From: Maricaulis maris
Lineage (GTDB): Bacteria; Pseudomonadota; Alphaproteobacteria; Caulobacterales; Maricaulaceae
Direction: 5' to 3'
Assembly (NCBI RefSeq): GCF_003634045.1
Contig: NZ_RBIM01000006.1
Span: 1-64,000 of the forward strand
DNA length: 64,000 bases
Each line of letters starts with the position of its first letter. The stretch's first letter is position 1. A program made the translations under genes and the position numbers. The notes beneath the pieces are model-generated. The model did no database searches and was not told the DNA's origin. It saw only the letters and a program-made list of their open reading frames with translations. Below, piece by piece: positions 56,122 to 64,000 of this stretch.

Positions 56122-57843
56122 TTGGCCGCCACCGCCAAACCTTCTTCGCCCCATCGTCATGGCGACGCCGATGAGTACGAGACACTGTCCGGACTGTTGC
56201 ACGCCTATCGCACACCGGTTGCGATCATCCTGTTCGGTATCATGGTTTCGCTGGCGCTCTTCTTTGCGGCCTTGGTCGGCCAGAGCCGGGACAAGGAGCT
56301 GGATTTCCGCAGCTATGCCCAGTCGCGCATCATCGAGCTGGACGGCGCCATCTCAACCCTCGACGTCGAGCTGCGCCAACTTGCCCAGGCCATTGACAGT
56401 GGCCTGAGTCCCGAAGCTGCGGTCCGGATTTTCGACGTCGCCGAAGTCTCGCAGCAAATCCCGATCATCCGTGACATGGGGATTGTTGAAAACGGGCGGC
56501 TGACAGGAGCGATTTCACCCGAGGTCGGGCGCCAGGCGCTGCAGGAAATCAATCTCCTGATCGCCCGCCAGCCGCCATCGGAACAACCGGTTGTCATTCC
56601 CCTGACCGACGCGGAAGGGCGCAACAGCCGGTTCGCCCTGGTCCAGGCCCTGCCGGACCGCCCGACGGCCCGCGCCTATATTGTCTCCGATTTCGACGTG
56701 ATGCTGGCCAGCCCCGTCGGACCGGTCGATCCGCTCTGGGTCGTGGTCAACATTACCGACCGGGCACCAACCCACGCCCTTGCCGGCACGCGAGAAATGC
56801 AGACGGCAGCCAATCCGACAGACATCAACATCAGCTTGGCACTGGAAAGTGCGCCCTTTCTCGTACACTGGATTGCCGCGCCACCCTATTCGGATATTCG
56901 CGCGACATTGCTCCCGCGCCGCTCATTCCTGATGCTGACTGGTCCGCTGCCATGGGTGGTTCTGTTCTCGTCATTCTTTGCAACGGCCACCATCGGGGCG
57001 ATCTCGTTGAAAGACGCCCGGCGGGCCGACGAAGTCCGGCGCGAAGTGACACGCAAGACTGCAGAACTGAGCCGGTCGAACGCCATTATCGCGGCCAAGA
57101 ATGCCGAACTGGACCGTTTTGCCTCCCACGCCTCGCATGATCTGCAGGCGCCGTTGCGCGCCATGAAGGGGATTTCCTCGCTCCTGGTCGAACGCCAACT
57201 CAACCTTGACCAACGATCCCGGGAAATGCTGGAGCGGATCAATCGCGGGGCCGACCGGGCCCAGCGCCTGGTCCAGGATCTGCTGACTTATACCCGCGCC
57301 GAACGCAAGGAAGCGCGCGTCGAACGGATCGAACCCGATGAAATTCGCAGCGAGATCGAAGAATTGCTGGGTGCCGTCATTGCCGATGCCGATGCCCGGC
57401 TCGAATGGGCGCTTGACGGCCCAATTCACGCCGATCGTTTCCTGTTGGTTCGCATGTTCCAGAACCTGATCGCCAATGCCATCAAATACCGTCGCGACGA
57501 GCGCCCGCTGGTGCGCATTGCCTCGCGCGATGCCGGTGACAACATTCTGATCAGCGTAAGCGACAACGGTATCGGCATCGACAAGGCCTATTTCGGGCGC
57601 ATTTTCGAGGTGTTTGAACGCCTGCATGGCGGCGATGCCTATGAAGGCACGGGTATCGGTTTGGCATTGTGCCAGCGCGCCGCCGAGCTTCACGGCGGCG
57701 ATATCAGCGTCGCCTCCTCACCGGGAGAAGGCTCCTGTTTCACCGTCCGCCTGCCCGCGAACCTCGCCCCGCAGATTGATGCCGGTGACAACGACGAAAC
57801 CGGTGGCGACAGGCCGCCACGTCTGGTGTCGAACGACCGCTGA
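56122..57843 (+). CDS. Membrane-bound sensor histidine kinase downstream of the ETR1-like gene
   Basis: The protein is 573 residues. TM1 is at about 31-53. A periplasmic region follows (54-270, CHASE-like by length and helix start, with LDVELRQLAQAIDSGL). TM2 is at about 272-293. The HisKA H-box is FASHASHDLQAPLRAMKG. The HATPase has the N-box NLIANAIKYRR, G1 DNGIGIDKAYFGRIFEVFERL and G2 GTGIGLALCQRAAELHGG. No receiver domain is present. It appears to start at a TTG. It probably works with the ETR1-like protein; no response regulator gene lies next to it. Confidence 0.87.
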   Translation: MAATAKPSSPHRHGDADEYETLSGLLHAYRTPVAIILFGIMVSLALFFAALVGQSRDKELDFRSYAQSRIIELDGAISTLDVELRQLAQAIDSGLSPEAAVRIFDVAEVSQQIPIIRDMGIVENGRLTGAISPEVGRQALQEINLLIARQPPSEQPVVIPLTDAEGRNSRFALVQALPDRPTARAYIVSDFDVMLASPVGPVDPLWVVVNITDRAPTHALAGTREMQTAANPTDINISLALESAPFLVHWIAAPPYSDIRATLLPRRSFLMLTGPLPWVVLFSSFFATATIGAISLKDARRADEVRREVTRKTAELSRSNAIIAAKNAELDRFASHASHDLQAPLRAMKGISSLLVERQLNLDQRSREMLERINRGADRAQRLVQDLLTYTRAERKEARVERIEPDEIRSEIEELLGAVIADADARLEWALDGPIHADRFLLVRMFQNLIANAIKYRRDERPLVRIASRDAGDNILISVSDNGIGIDKAYFGRIFEVFERLHGGDAYEGTGIGLALCQRAAELHGGDISVASSPGEGSCFTVRLPANLAPQIDAGDNDETGGDRPPRLVSNDR

Positions 57844-57916
57844 GAATGCCGCAGTGCTGCGGCCTGACAGCCCCCCTGTCGAGCTGGTATAGGCGGAGCG
57901 CCCCCAACGTCGACGG

Positions 57917-58855
57917 ATGCCCATGTCCCGCTTTCTGGTTGCCGCTCTCTACAAATTTGCCCCGCTCGTGCCGGATGCCGCACTACAGGCCCGTATCAAA
58001 GCCGCTTGCGAGGCACACAATGTGTTCGGCACGCTGCTGCTGGCGCCAGAGGGGATCAATGCCACGATCGCGGGCCCCGAGGCCGGTGTTCACGCAGTTC
58101 TGGCACTGCTGCGGTCCCTCCCCGGCTTTGCGGAGCTGGAGCACAAGGAAAGCCGAGCCGACGACCACCCCTTTCTGCGTCTGAAAGTCCGGCTCAAACG
58201 CGAGATCGTGACCATGGGTATCACCGACATTGATCCGGTCAGCGCCGTGGGCACCTATGTCGAGCCCGCCGACTGGAACGACCTCATCACGGCACCGGAC
58301 GTGGTCACCATCGACACCCGCAATGACTACGAAGTCCGGATCGGCCAGTTCGAAGGCGCCATCAATCCCGAAACCGTCTCTTTCCGGGAATTCCCGGACT
58401 GGTTCCGCCAATTCCGAGAAACCCGGCCGAATGCCAAGATTGCGATGTATTGCACCGGTGGTATCCGCTGCGAGAAAGCAACCGCCTTCGCGCGCATGGA
58501 GGGGCTGGACGATGTCTTCCACCTCAAGGGCGGCATCCTGAAATATCTCGAAGAGGTTCCCGAGGCCGAGAGCCGTTGGCGCGGTGAATGTTTCGTCTTT
58601 GACCGGCGCGTCGCAGTCAAACATGGCCTGCAAGCTGGCTCCCACACGCTGTGCCATGCCTGCCGCGAACCGCTGGGACCGGAAGACTTGCGCTCGCCAG
58701 ACTATGTCAGCGGCCTGTCCTGCCCACACTGTGCCGATGTCCGCACGCCTGAACAACGCGAGCGTTATGCTGAACGCCATCGCCAGGATGAATTGGCCCG
58801 GGCGCGCGGCGAATGGCATCTCGGCCAACCCGGCGCGCCGCGCGAGACCGGGTGA
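57917..58855 (+). CDS. trhO: tRNA uridine hydroxylase TrhO (rhodanese family, YceA)
   Basis: The protein is 312 residues. The UPF0176 N-terminal domain is [15 protein letters not shown], the [12 protein letters not shown] linker follows, and the rhodanese domain has [21 protein letters not shown] and the catalytic Cys in [12 protein letters not shown]. The C-terminal part has Cys pairs (CHAC, CPHC). TrhO hydroxylates U34 of tRNAs for cmo5U/mo5U formation. It overlaps the GST gene by one base. Confidence 0.92.
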   Translation: MPMSRFLVAALYKFAPLVPDAALQARIKAACEAHNVFGTLLLAPEGINATIAGPEAGVHAVLALLRSLPGFAELEHKESRADDHPFLRLKVRLKREIVTMGITDIDPVSAVGTYVEPADWNDLITAPDVVTIDTRNDYEVRIGQFEGAINPETVSFREFPDWFRQFRETRPNAKIAMYCTGGIRCEKATAFARMEGLDDVFHLKGGILKYLEEVPEAESRWRGECFVFDRRVAVKHGLQAGSHTLCHACREPLGPEDLRSPDYVSGLSCPHCADVRTPEQRERYAERHRQDELARARGEWHLGQPGAPRETG

Positions 58856-59493
58856 TGCCGCGAGACCTGCCGATACTCTACTCCTTCCGTCGCTGCCCCT
58901 ACGCCATGCGTGCGAGGCTAGCCCTGCACGCCAGCGCGACCGCCGTCGAACATCGCGAAATCCTGTTGCGCGACAAACCGCAGGCCATGCTGACCGCCTC
59001 GCCGAAAGGGACTGTACCGGTTCTGGTTCTGCCGGATGGCCGCGTGCTCGAGGAAAGCCTGGCCATCATGCTGTGGGCACTGCGGCAGCACGACCCCGAC
59101 AACTGGCTGGCAGACGAGACCCTTGCCCTGGACCTGATCGACCGATGCGACACCCGGTTCAAGCCACACCTCGACCGCTATAAATACGCCACGCGCTATG
59201 AGGATGCCGACCCGCGAGAACACCGTGCCGAAGCCGCACGTTTTGTCCGCACACTCGACGACCGGCTCAGACAGGGCACAGCCCTGCTTGGCGCCGCTGA
59301 CGGACTCGCCGACATCGCCATTTTTCCCTTCATCCGGCAGTTCGCCCATACCGACCGCGACTGGTTCGCGGCCCAGGACTGGCCGGCCGCACACCGCTGG
59401 CTTGATCGCCATCTGCAATCAGACCGCTTCGCCGCGATCATGCAAAAACACCCGGTCTGGACTCCGCCACTCGATCGCGCCCCGGACAAGTGA
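58855..59493 (+). CDS. Glutathione S-transferase family protein
   Basis: The protein is 212 residues. The thioredoxin-fold N-terminus is LYSFRRCPYAMRARLALHA with a redox Cys. The cis-Pro glutathione site is KGTVPVLVLPDG, followed by LEESLAIMLW. The helical C-terminal domain has ADGLADIAIFPFIRQF. The CPYAM motif suggests an omega- or beta-like class. ATG overlaps the trhO stop (TGATG), so translation is coupled. Confidence 0.88.
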   Translation: MPRDLPILYSFRRCPYAMRARLALHASATAVEHREILLRDKPQAMLTASPKGTVPVLVLPDGRVLEESLAIMLWALRQHDPDNWLADETLALDLIDRCDTRFKPHLDRYKYATRYEDADPREHRAEAARFVRTLDDRLRQGTALLGAADGLADIAIFPFIRQFAHTDRDWFAAQDWPAAHRWLDRHLQSDRFAAIMQKHPVWTPPLDRAPDK

Positions 59494-59658
59494 TGCGCTG
59501 AATCCACACTACAGCGTTGAATTCTGCTGCAGCGCAACACCGGCCTGTCACAGAACCGCAATATCCGTTATCTGAAGGTCCATCTTGGCTGTACCCCCTC
59601 GCGGCGACCATGATTTCGCCTGGCACAGCCCTTACTGGTTGGCTCGAAAGATACCCTC

Positions 59659-61887
59659 ATGACCCTTGCTTCCTCCGTGCGCAAACGCGTCCAGCTCGCC
59701 GGTGTCAGCGCCCTTGCGCTCACCGCGTCCGCCCTCATGCCGGCCACGGCTTCGGCCCAATCCACACCGGCAACAACCTCGACCGTTGAAACCATCATCG
59801 TGACGACGACCCGCCGCGAGGAAAACATCCAGGACATCGCCAACTCGGTGACCGCCCAATCCGGCGAAGATCTGGCTCCGCTGACAGAGGGCGGCGCCGA
59901 TATTCTCAGCCTCGCCGCCCGCATTCCGTCCGTCTATGCCGAGAGCTCCAACGGCCGTGTCGCGCCGCGCTTCTACATCCGCGGTCTGGGCAATACCGAT
60001 TTCGACCTTGCCGCCTCACAACCGGTCTCGGTGATCATGGACAATGTGGTGATGGAAAACGTCATCCTGAAATCCTTCCCGCTTTTTGACGTCGCCCAGG
60101 TTGAAATTGCCCGCGGCCCGCAAGGCACGCTGTTTGGCCGCAACACGACGGCCGGCACGATCAAGTTTGACTCGGTCCGCCCGAGCCAGGAAACCGACGG
60201 CTATATCAGTGTCACGGCCGGGTCCTACGGCACCACCAATCTGGAAGCGGCCTTGGGCGGCCAAGTGGTCGAGGACGTGCTGAGTGCACGCCTCTCGCTG
60301 CTGTCACAGAACCGGGACGACTGGATCGACAATGCCTTTACCGGAGAAACCGATGCTCTGGGCGGCCATGAGGAAATGGCCGGACGCATCCAGCTCCTGT
60401 TCACGCCGAGCGAAACCGTCGAGGCCCTGTTCAATGTCCACGCCCGCTCGCTGACCGGAACCTCTGCCGTCTTCCGGGCCAATATCCTGACGCCGGGATC
60501 CAACGAGCTGAACAGTAATTATGTCCGCGACGAAGTCTATTTCGACAGTACTTTCAATAACCCGCAGGCCTACGACAATTGGGGCACGAGTGCCGCGGTC
60601 AACCTGTATCTCGACGGCGGATATACGCTGACCTCGATCTCGGCCTATGAGCACGCCGCCGGCTACAGCCTCGGCGATATCGATGGCGGCAATCTGGTCA
60701 CCGGCCCGGGCTTCATCCCCTTCCCGTCCGAGACACAGGACGGCATTGATGATCTGGACCAGTTCAGCCAGGAATTCCGTTTCGCTTCGTCTGACGATCA
60801 GACGACGAGCTGGCAGGTCGGTGCCTATTTCTTCGACAGTCAGTTCGACATCACCACAGTGGGGCCGAATGGCGGCTTCCCGCCGTCCACAACGGTTCGG
60901 CACACCAATGAACTGTGGTCGGTATTCGGCCAAGCCTCCCACCAACTCAATGAGCGTTTGGAATTGTCCGGCGGTCTGCGCTTCACTGTCGACCAGAAAA
61001 GCCTCGTCGGTGTGGTGACCTCTATTCCGGTGACCCCGGTCAGTGTCCAGGACGAGCAAATCAGCTGGGACCTGTCAGCCTATTACGACCTCGACGACAG
61101 CCAGGCTGTCTTCGCACGGATCGCCCGCGGCTTCCGTGGCCCGTCGATCCAGGCTCGTGATGTCGCCTTCTTCAACCCGCCGTCGATCGCCGACAGCGAG
61201 ACCTCGACCTCTTTCGAACTCGGCTACAAGTCCGAGCCGCTCGATGGTCGCGCCCGCTTCAACGCCACGGCCTTTTACTACCAGATCGACGACCTTCAGC
61301 TGTCGGCTGTCGGCGGCGGCGGGAACCTGGTCCAATTGATCAATGCCGACCGCGGCGTTGGTTACGGCTTCGAAATCGACAGCGAAATGTGGGTCACCGA
61401 CAACCTCTTCGTCACGGCCGGCTTCTCCTGGAACGAGACAGAGCTGCAGGATAGCGATCTGGAAGTTGGCGTCTGTGCCCAGTGCACCGTGCTGGATCCG
61501 GACGCAGACTTTGACGGCTTTGTCGAAGTTGACGGCAATCCCTTCCCGCAGGCCCCGGACTACATCCTGTCGTTCTCGGCACGCTACTCGATCCCGGCCG
61601 GCAATGGCGGCGAATGGTTCGCCTTCACCGACTGGTTCTACCAGGGCCGGACCAACCTCTTCCTCTACGAGTCGGAAGAATTCTACTCCGACGGCAATTT
61701 CGAAGGTGGCCTTCGGGTCGGTTATGCCGGCGAGCTGTCCGGTGGCCAGGACTACGAAGTCGCGCTGTTTGCCCGCAATATCACGGACGAAGACAATCTC
61801 GTCGGCGGCATCGACTTCAACAACAATACCGGGTTCGTCAACGAGCCGCGCATCATCGGCGCCTCCTTCCGCGCCAGCCTCAACTAG
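59659..61887 (+). CDS. TonB-dependent outer-membrane receptor
   Basis: The protein is 742 residues. A signal peptide (ending about residue 34 in ATASAQ) is followed by a TonB-box-like ETIIVTTTRREENIQDI. The plug domain has PRFYIRGLGN, PVSVIMDNVVM and EIARGPQGTLFGRNTTAG. A 22-strand barrel ends with the outer-membrane signature SFRASLN. These Caulobacterales receptors often take up carbohydrates or siderophores; the substrate is unknown. The 165-bp gap upstream shows no recognised box. A strong terminator follows. Confidence 0.93.
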   Translation: MTLASSVRKRVQLAGVSALALTASALMPATASAQSTPATTSTVETIIVTTTRREENIQDIANSVTAQSGEDLAPLTEGGADILSLAARIPSVYAESSNGRVAPRFYIRGLGNTDFDLAASQPVSVIMDNVVMENVILKSFPLFDVAQVEIARGPQGTLFGRNTTAGTIKFDSVRPSQETDGYISVTAGSYGTTNLEAALGGQVVEDVLSARLSLLSQNRDDWIDNAFTGETDALGGHEEMAGRIQLLFTPSETVEALFNVHARSLTGTSAVFRANILTPGSNELNSNYVRDEVYFDSTFNNPQAYDNWGTSAAVNLYLDGGYTLTSISAYEHAAGYSLGDIDGGNLVTGPGFIPFPSETQDGIDDLDQFSQEFRFASSDDQTTSWQVGAYFFDSQFDITTVGPNGGFPPSTTVRHTNELWSVFGQASHQLNERLELSGGLRFTVDQKSLVGVVTSIPVTPVSVQDEQISWDLSAYYDLDDSQAVFARIARGFRGPSIQARDVAFFNPPSIADSETSTSFELGYKSEPLDGRARFNATAFYYQIDDLQLSAVGGGGNLVQLINADRGVGYGFEIDSEMWVTDNLFVTAGFSWNETELQDSDLEVGVCAQCTVLDPDADFDGFVEVDGNPFPQAPDYILSFSARYSIPAGNGGEWFAFTDWFYQGRTNLFLYESEEFYSDGNFEGGLRVGYAGELSGGQDYEVALFARNITDEDNLVGGIDFNNNTGFVNEPRIIGASFRASLN

Positions 61888-61913
61888 GCCGACGCGACAA
61901 AGCTTAAGACTTG

Positions 61914-61948
61914 AAAAAGCCCCGGGCGGTTACCCGGGGCTTTTTTTA
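61914..61948 (+). terminator. Intrinsic terminator of the TonB receptor gene
   Basis: A long AT-GC stem (AAAAAGCCCCGGG / CCCGGGGCTTTTT) around a six-base loop is followed by a T-run. The A-tract also makes it a possible bidirectional terminator. Confidence 0.92.
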
Positions 61949-62011
61949 TTCACTGCATCCATCGCCGTGGTCAGGCATGTAGGGGGAAGAGACCGATCCC
62001 CCCGAGAGACT

Positions 62012-62040
62012 GAGGGCGCCCCGTAGGGCGCCCTCTTTTT
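62012..62040 (+). terminator. Second rightward terminator, 65 bp past the first
   Basis: GAGGGCGCCC-CGTA-GGGCGCCCTC is followed by five T residues. It has a T-run only for rightward transcription. It lies between the TonB receptor and the convergent amidohydrolase and may end a separate small transcript. Confidence 0.85.
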
Positions 62041-62073
62041 CTCTCCCGGTTCAGGAAGTCAGCGAGCTGGCGT

Positions 62074-64000
62074 CTATTCCCAGAAATAGGGTTGACGCTG
62101 ACGATCACCGGTCACGGTCTCATTCATCGTGTCGGCTTCGTAGAGACGGCCATTGAGCATCACGTATTCGATCTCGTCGGTATTGCCGATATCCTCAAGC
62201 GGATTGGCGGTCATGACGACCAGGTCGGCCAGTTTGCCAACCTCCAGAGACCCGATATCCGCGTCGAAACCGAGATGGCGGGCCGGTGCGATGGTCGCCG
62301 CCTCGAGCGCTTCCAGCGGCGAGAAGCCACCGCGCACGAAGGACCACATCTCCCAGTGCGCCGCGAGACCTTCCTGCTGGCCATGGGCACCAATGGAGAC
62401 CTCGACCCCGCGATTGCGTAATTGCAGCGCGGTGCGGGCATTGTCGTCATCGACGAAGTCTTCCTCCGGCGCCGTGGTCCGGCGTACCGATCCGGCCTGG
62501 AGAATGCGCGGCGGCACATGCTGCGACAGGATCGGGTGGAGCCAGACATCCATGGCCTGACGCCAATACGGATCACCAGCGAGGCCGCCATAAGTCACGA
62601 CAATGGTCGGCGTGTAGGCAACCTCGGTCTGGGAATACATCTGCAGCACATCTTCATAGATGGCCGAGAGCGGCAGGTTGTGCTCGATCGAGGTATTGCC
62701 GTCGGCCACCATGGCCATGTCCATGTGGTAGTTGGAGCCGCCCTCGGCGACCACTTCGACACCGGCCTCATGGGCGGCAGCGACCACTTGCTGGCGCTGG
62801 TCGCGGCGCGGCTGGTTGTAGTTCTTGATCGAATGCGCACCTTGCGAGGCCAGCCGGAAGACGTGTTCCTGGGCATCCTCGTAATTGTCGATCTGGGCAT
62901 AGACCGACGCCGCGCGAGCGCCATAGACAATCTCACCGGTCGAATAGATGCGCGGCGCCAACAGGCTGCCGGCCCGTTGGTATTCAGCCGCCGGGAAGAT
63001 CATGCTGGCCCGGCTCGACGGGTCGTGGATCGTGGTTACGCCCAGGGCGAGGTGGGCAATCACCGACCAGTTCTGCTCCGGAATGATGTCGCCCGTACCC
63101 TGAGGGCCGTGGGCGTGGGCATCGATAAAGCCCGGCGTGATGGTGCGGCCCGACATGTCGACCGTGCGGGCTCCGTCCGGCACGGCCACATCGGCGCCGA
63201 TGGCGGCGATGCGATTGCCGTCGATAACGATGGTGCCGCTTTCGATCACGCCGCCATCCTCTCCAGCCATGGTGACGATGCGGGCATTGGTCAGCGCGAC
63301 AACACCGGTCGGGCGGTCCGCCGTCGCGGTCATCGACAGGTTCACCCCTTCGGTCGGCGGCGTGTATTCGCGCTCGCCGGTCGGATCAGGACGAAACTCA
63401 TCAACCCGTGCCGTGAAGAAAGTCGGCCCCATCGACCAGTTGAGCGCGTCGCCGGATCCGCTCCAATGGAAGTAACTGGCACCATTGCCGGAAATTTCGA
63501 CTGTCGGCAGAGCCGAACTGCCGCGACCACCGGACACGGATTGCGGCCCGGGCAGCAATGGCTGAACGAAGACGTCGTAATTCTGGCGGAAGGCAACATG
63601 GCTGCCATCGGGCGAAACCTGATAGCCGGTGACCAGTTCGCCGGTGACATGGGTGCGCGCATTGCCACCGTCGAGATCGAGCGAAATGAGGCTTGCGCCA
63701 TCGCCGCCACGGGTCACGAAAACGCGGTCGTTTGAGGCCCCGAAATGCGGATCGGAACCGCTGTCGGTAATGCGGACCATGTCGCCACCATCCGACGGAA
63801 CACGATAAACACCCTCATCTTCCGACCATTCCGGCGCGGTCAGATAACCGCCAGACCCCTTCTCGAAGACGACAGTCGTGCCATCCGGCGAGAAGCGCGG
63901 ATTGCGATAATGGCCGGGCTCGCTGGTGAGAACCCTTTCGCGGCCACCGCGTGCGGAAACCGTGCGGATCGAACCAAGGTCCTGATCATCCCAGGTCGCA
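62074..64000 (-). CDS. TolB-like propeller / amidohydrolase fusion protein, 5' end outside window
   Basis: The frame is open from the right edge to a stop at 62074 (642 codons visible). The N-terminal visible part has propeller repeats (NPRFSPDGTTVVFEKGSG, QVSPDGSHVAFRQNYDV). The amidohydrolase part has GRTITPGFIDAHAHGPQG (HxH metal site), later EVVAEGGSNYHM, SIEHNLPL and VSIGAHGQQEGLAAHWEMW, and ends EDIGNTDEIEYVMLNGRLY. This architecture occurs in secreted dipeptidase or imidazolonepropionase-like enzymes of marine bacteria. The Met at 63780 is internal, not the start. Confidence 0.88.
   Translation of the reverse strand, partial: ATWDDQDLGSIRTVSARGGRERVLTSEPGHYRNPRFSPDGTTVVFEKGSGGYLTAPEWSEDEGVYRVPSDGGDMVRITDSGSDPHFGASNDRVFVTRGGDGASLISLDLDGGNARTHVTGELVTGYQVSPDGSHVAFRQNYDVFVQPLLPGPQSVSGGRGSSALPTVEISGNGASYFHWSGSGDALNWSMGPTFFTARVDEFRPDPTGEREYTPPTEGVNLSMTATADRPTGVVALTNARIVTMAGEDGGVIESGTIVIDGNRIAAIGADVAVPDGARTVDMSGRTITPGFIDAHAHGPQGTGDIIPEQNWSVIAHLALGVTTIHDPSSRASMIFPAAEYQRAGSLLAPRIYSTGEIVYGARAASVYAQIDNYEDAQEHVFRLASQGAHSIKNYNQPRRDQRQQVVAAAHEAGVEVVAEGGSNYHMDMAMVADGNTSIEHNLPLSAIYEDVLQMYSQTEVAYTPTIVVTYGGLAGDPYWRQAMDVWLHPILSQHVPPRILQAGSVRRTTAPEEDFVDDDNARTALQLRNRGVEVSIGAHGQQEGLAAHWEMWSFVRGGFSPLEALEAATIAPARHLGFDADIGSLEVGKLADLVVMTANPLEDIGNTDEIEYVMLNGRLYEADTMNETVTGDRQRQPYFWE

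Overview
The window is GC-rich alphaproteobacterial chromosome. A complete general stress response locus (PhyR, NepR, an EcfG-type sigma factor and a HisKA_2 kinase), a Zur-like zinc locus and a TonB receptor point to a marine member of the Caulobacterales/Maricaulales (Hyphomonadaceae-like). The genus cannot be proven from the sequence alone. About 1-39.4 kb is a lambda-like, long-tailed prophage whose left end lies outside the window. About 39.5-64 kb is host chromosome.

Prophage, lysogeny region. A CI-like S24 repressor (32503-33138, +) faces a Cro-like HTH gene (32144-32407, -). Operators of the form TTACG-N6-CGTAA lie at 32420 and again at 33990 and 34019. The second pair sits between a WYL-like/TerB-like gene (33142-33951, -) and the rightward operon. 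The rightward operon (34065-39401, +) encodes a ParB-like protein, small proteins, a probable excisionase and a tyrosine integrase. It ends beside a tRNA-Ser(GCU) gene at 39481.

Prophage, leftward operon. From 32407 down to the left edge, genes overlap by ATGA or GTGA junctions. First come small unknown genes, an ASCH protein, a Gp37/Gp68 (DUF5131) protein, a stand-alone DnaA domain IV protein, DUF4326, a PD-(D/E)XK nuclease and an SNF2 helicase. Next is a winged-helix replication initiator with four iterons inside its gene. After a 288-bp gap with palindromes and a terminator come the packaging and structural genes: terminase small and large subunits, gpW-like protein, portal, S49 protease with a nested scaffold, decoration protein, major capsid protein, connectors, major tail protein, G/GT frameshift chaperones, tape measure, DUF1833, NlpC/P60 and a giant tail-tip protein J with 151-residue repeats. 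No lysis genes are visible; they probably lie beyond the left edge.

Host region. From 39.7 kb there is a methyltransferase. A MerC-domain membrane protein is divergent from a DUF2796/ABC ATPase/FtsX permease/DUF3299 operon across a Zur-like box. Further genes encode a YdeI-like protein, an SMP-30-like protein, an M15 peptidase and an alpha/beta hydrolase.

The stress-response locus (47.5-52.3 kb) has six GGAAC-N16-CGTT promoters, placed before phyR, nepR-ecfG, two small membrane-protein genes and a PRC-barrel gene. After it come a crotonase, a GNAT protein, a PiuC-like dioxygenase, a lipoprotein, and an ethylene-receptor-like membrane domain encoded separately from its neighbouring histidine kinase. 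The window closes with TrhO, a GST, a TonB receptor and a TolB-propeller amidohydrolase that is cut by the right edge.
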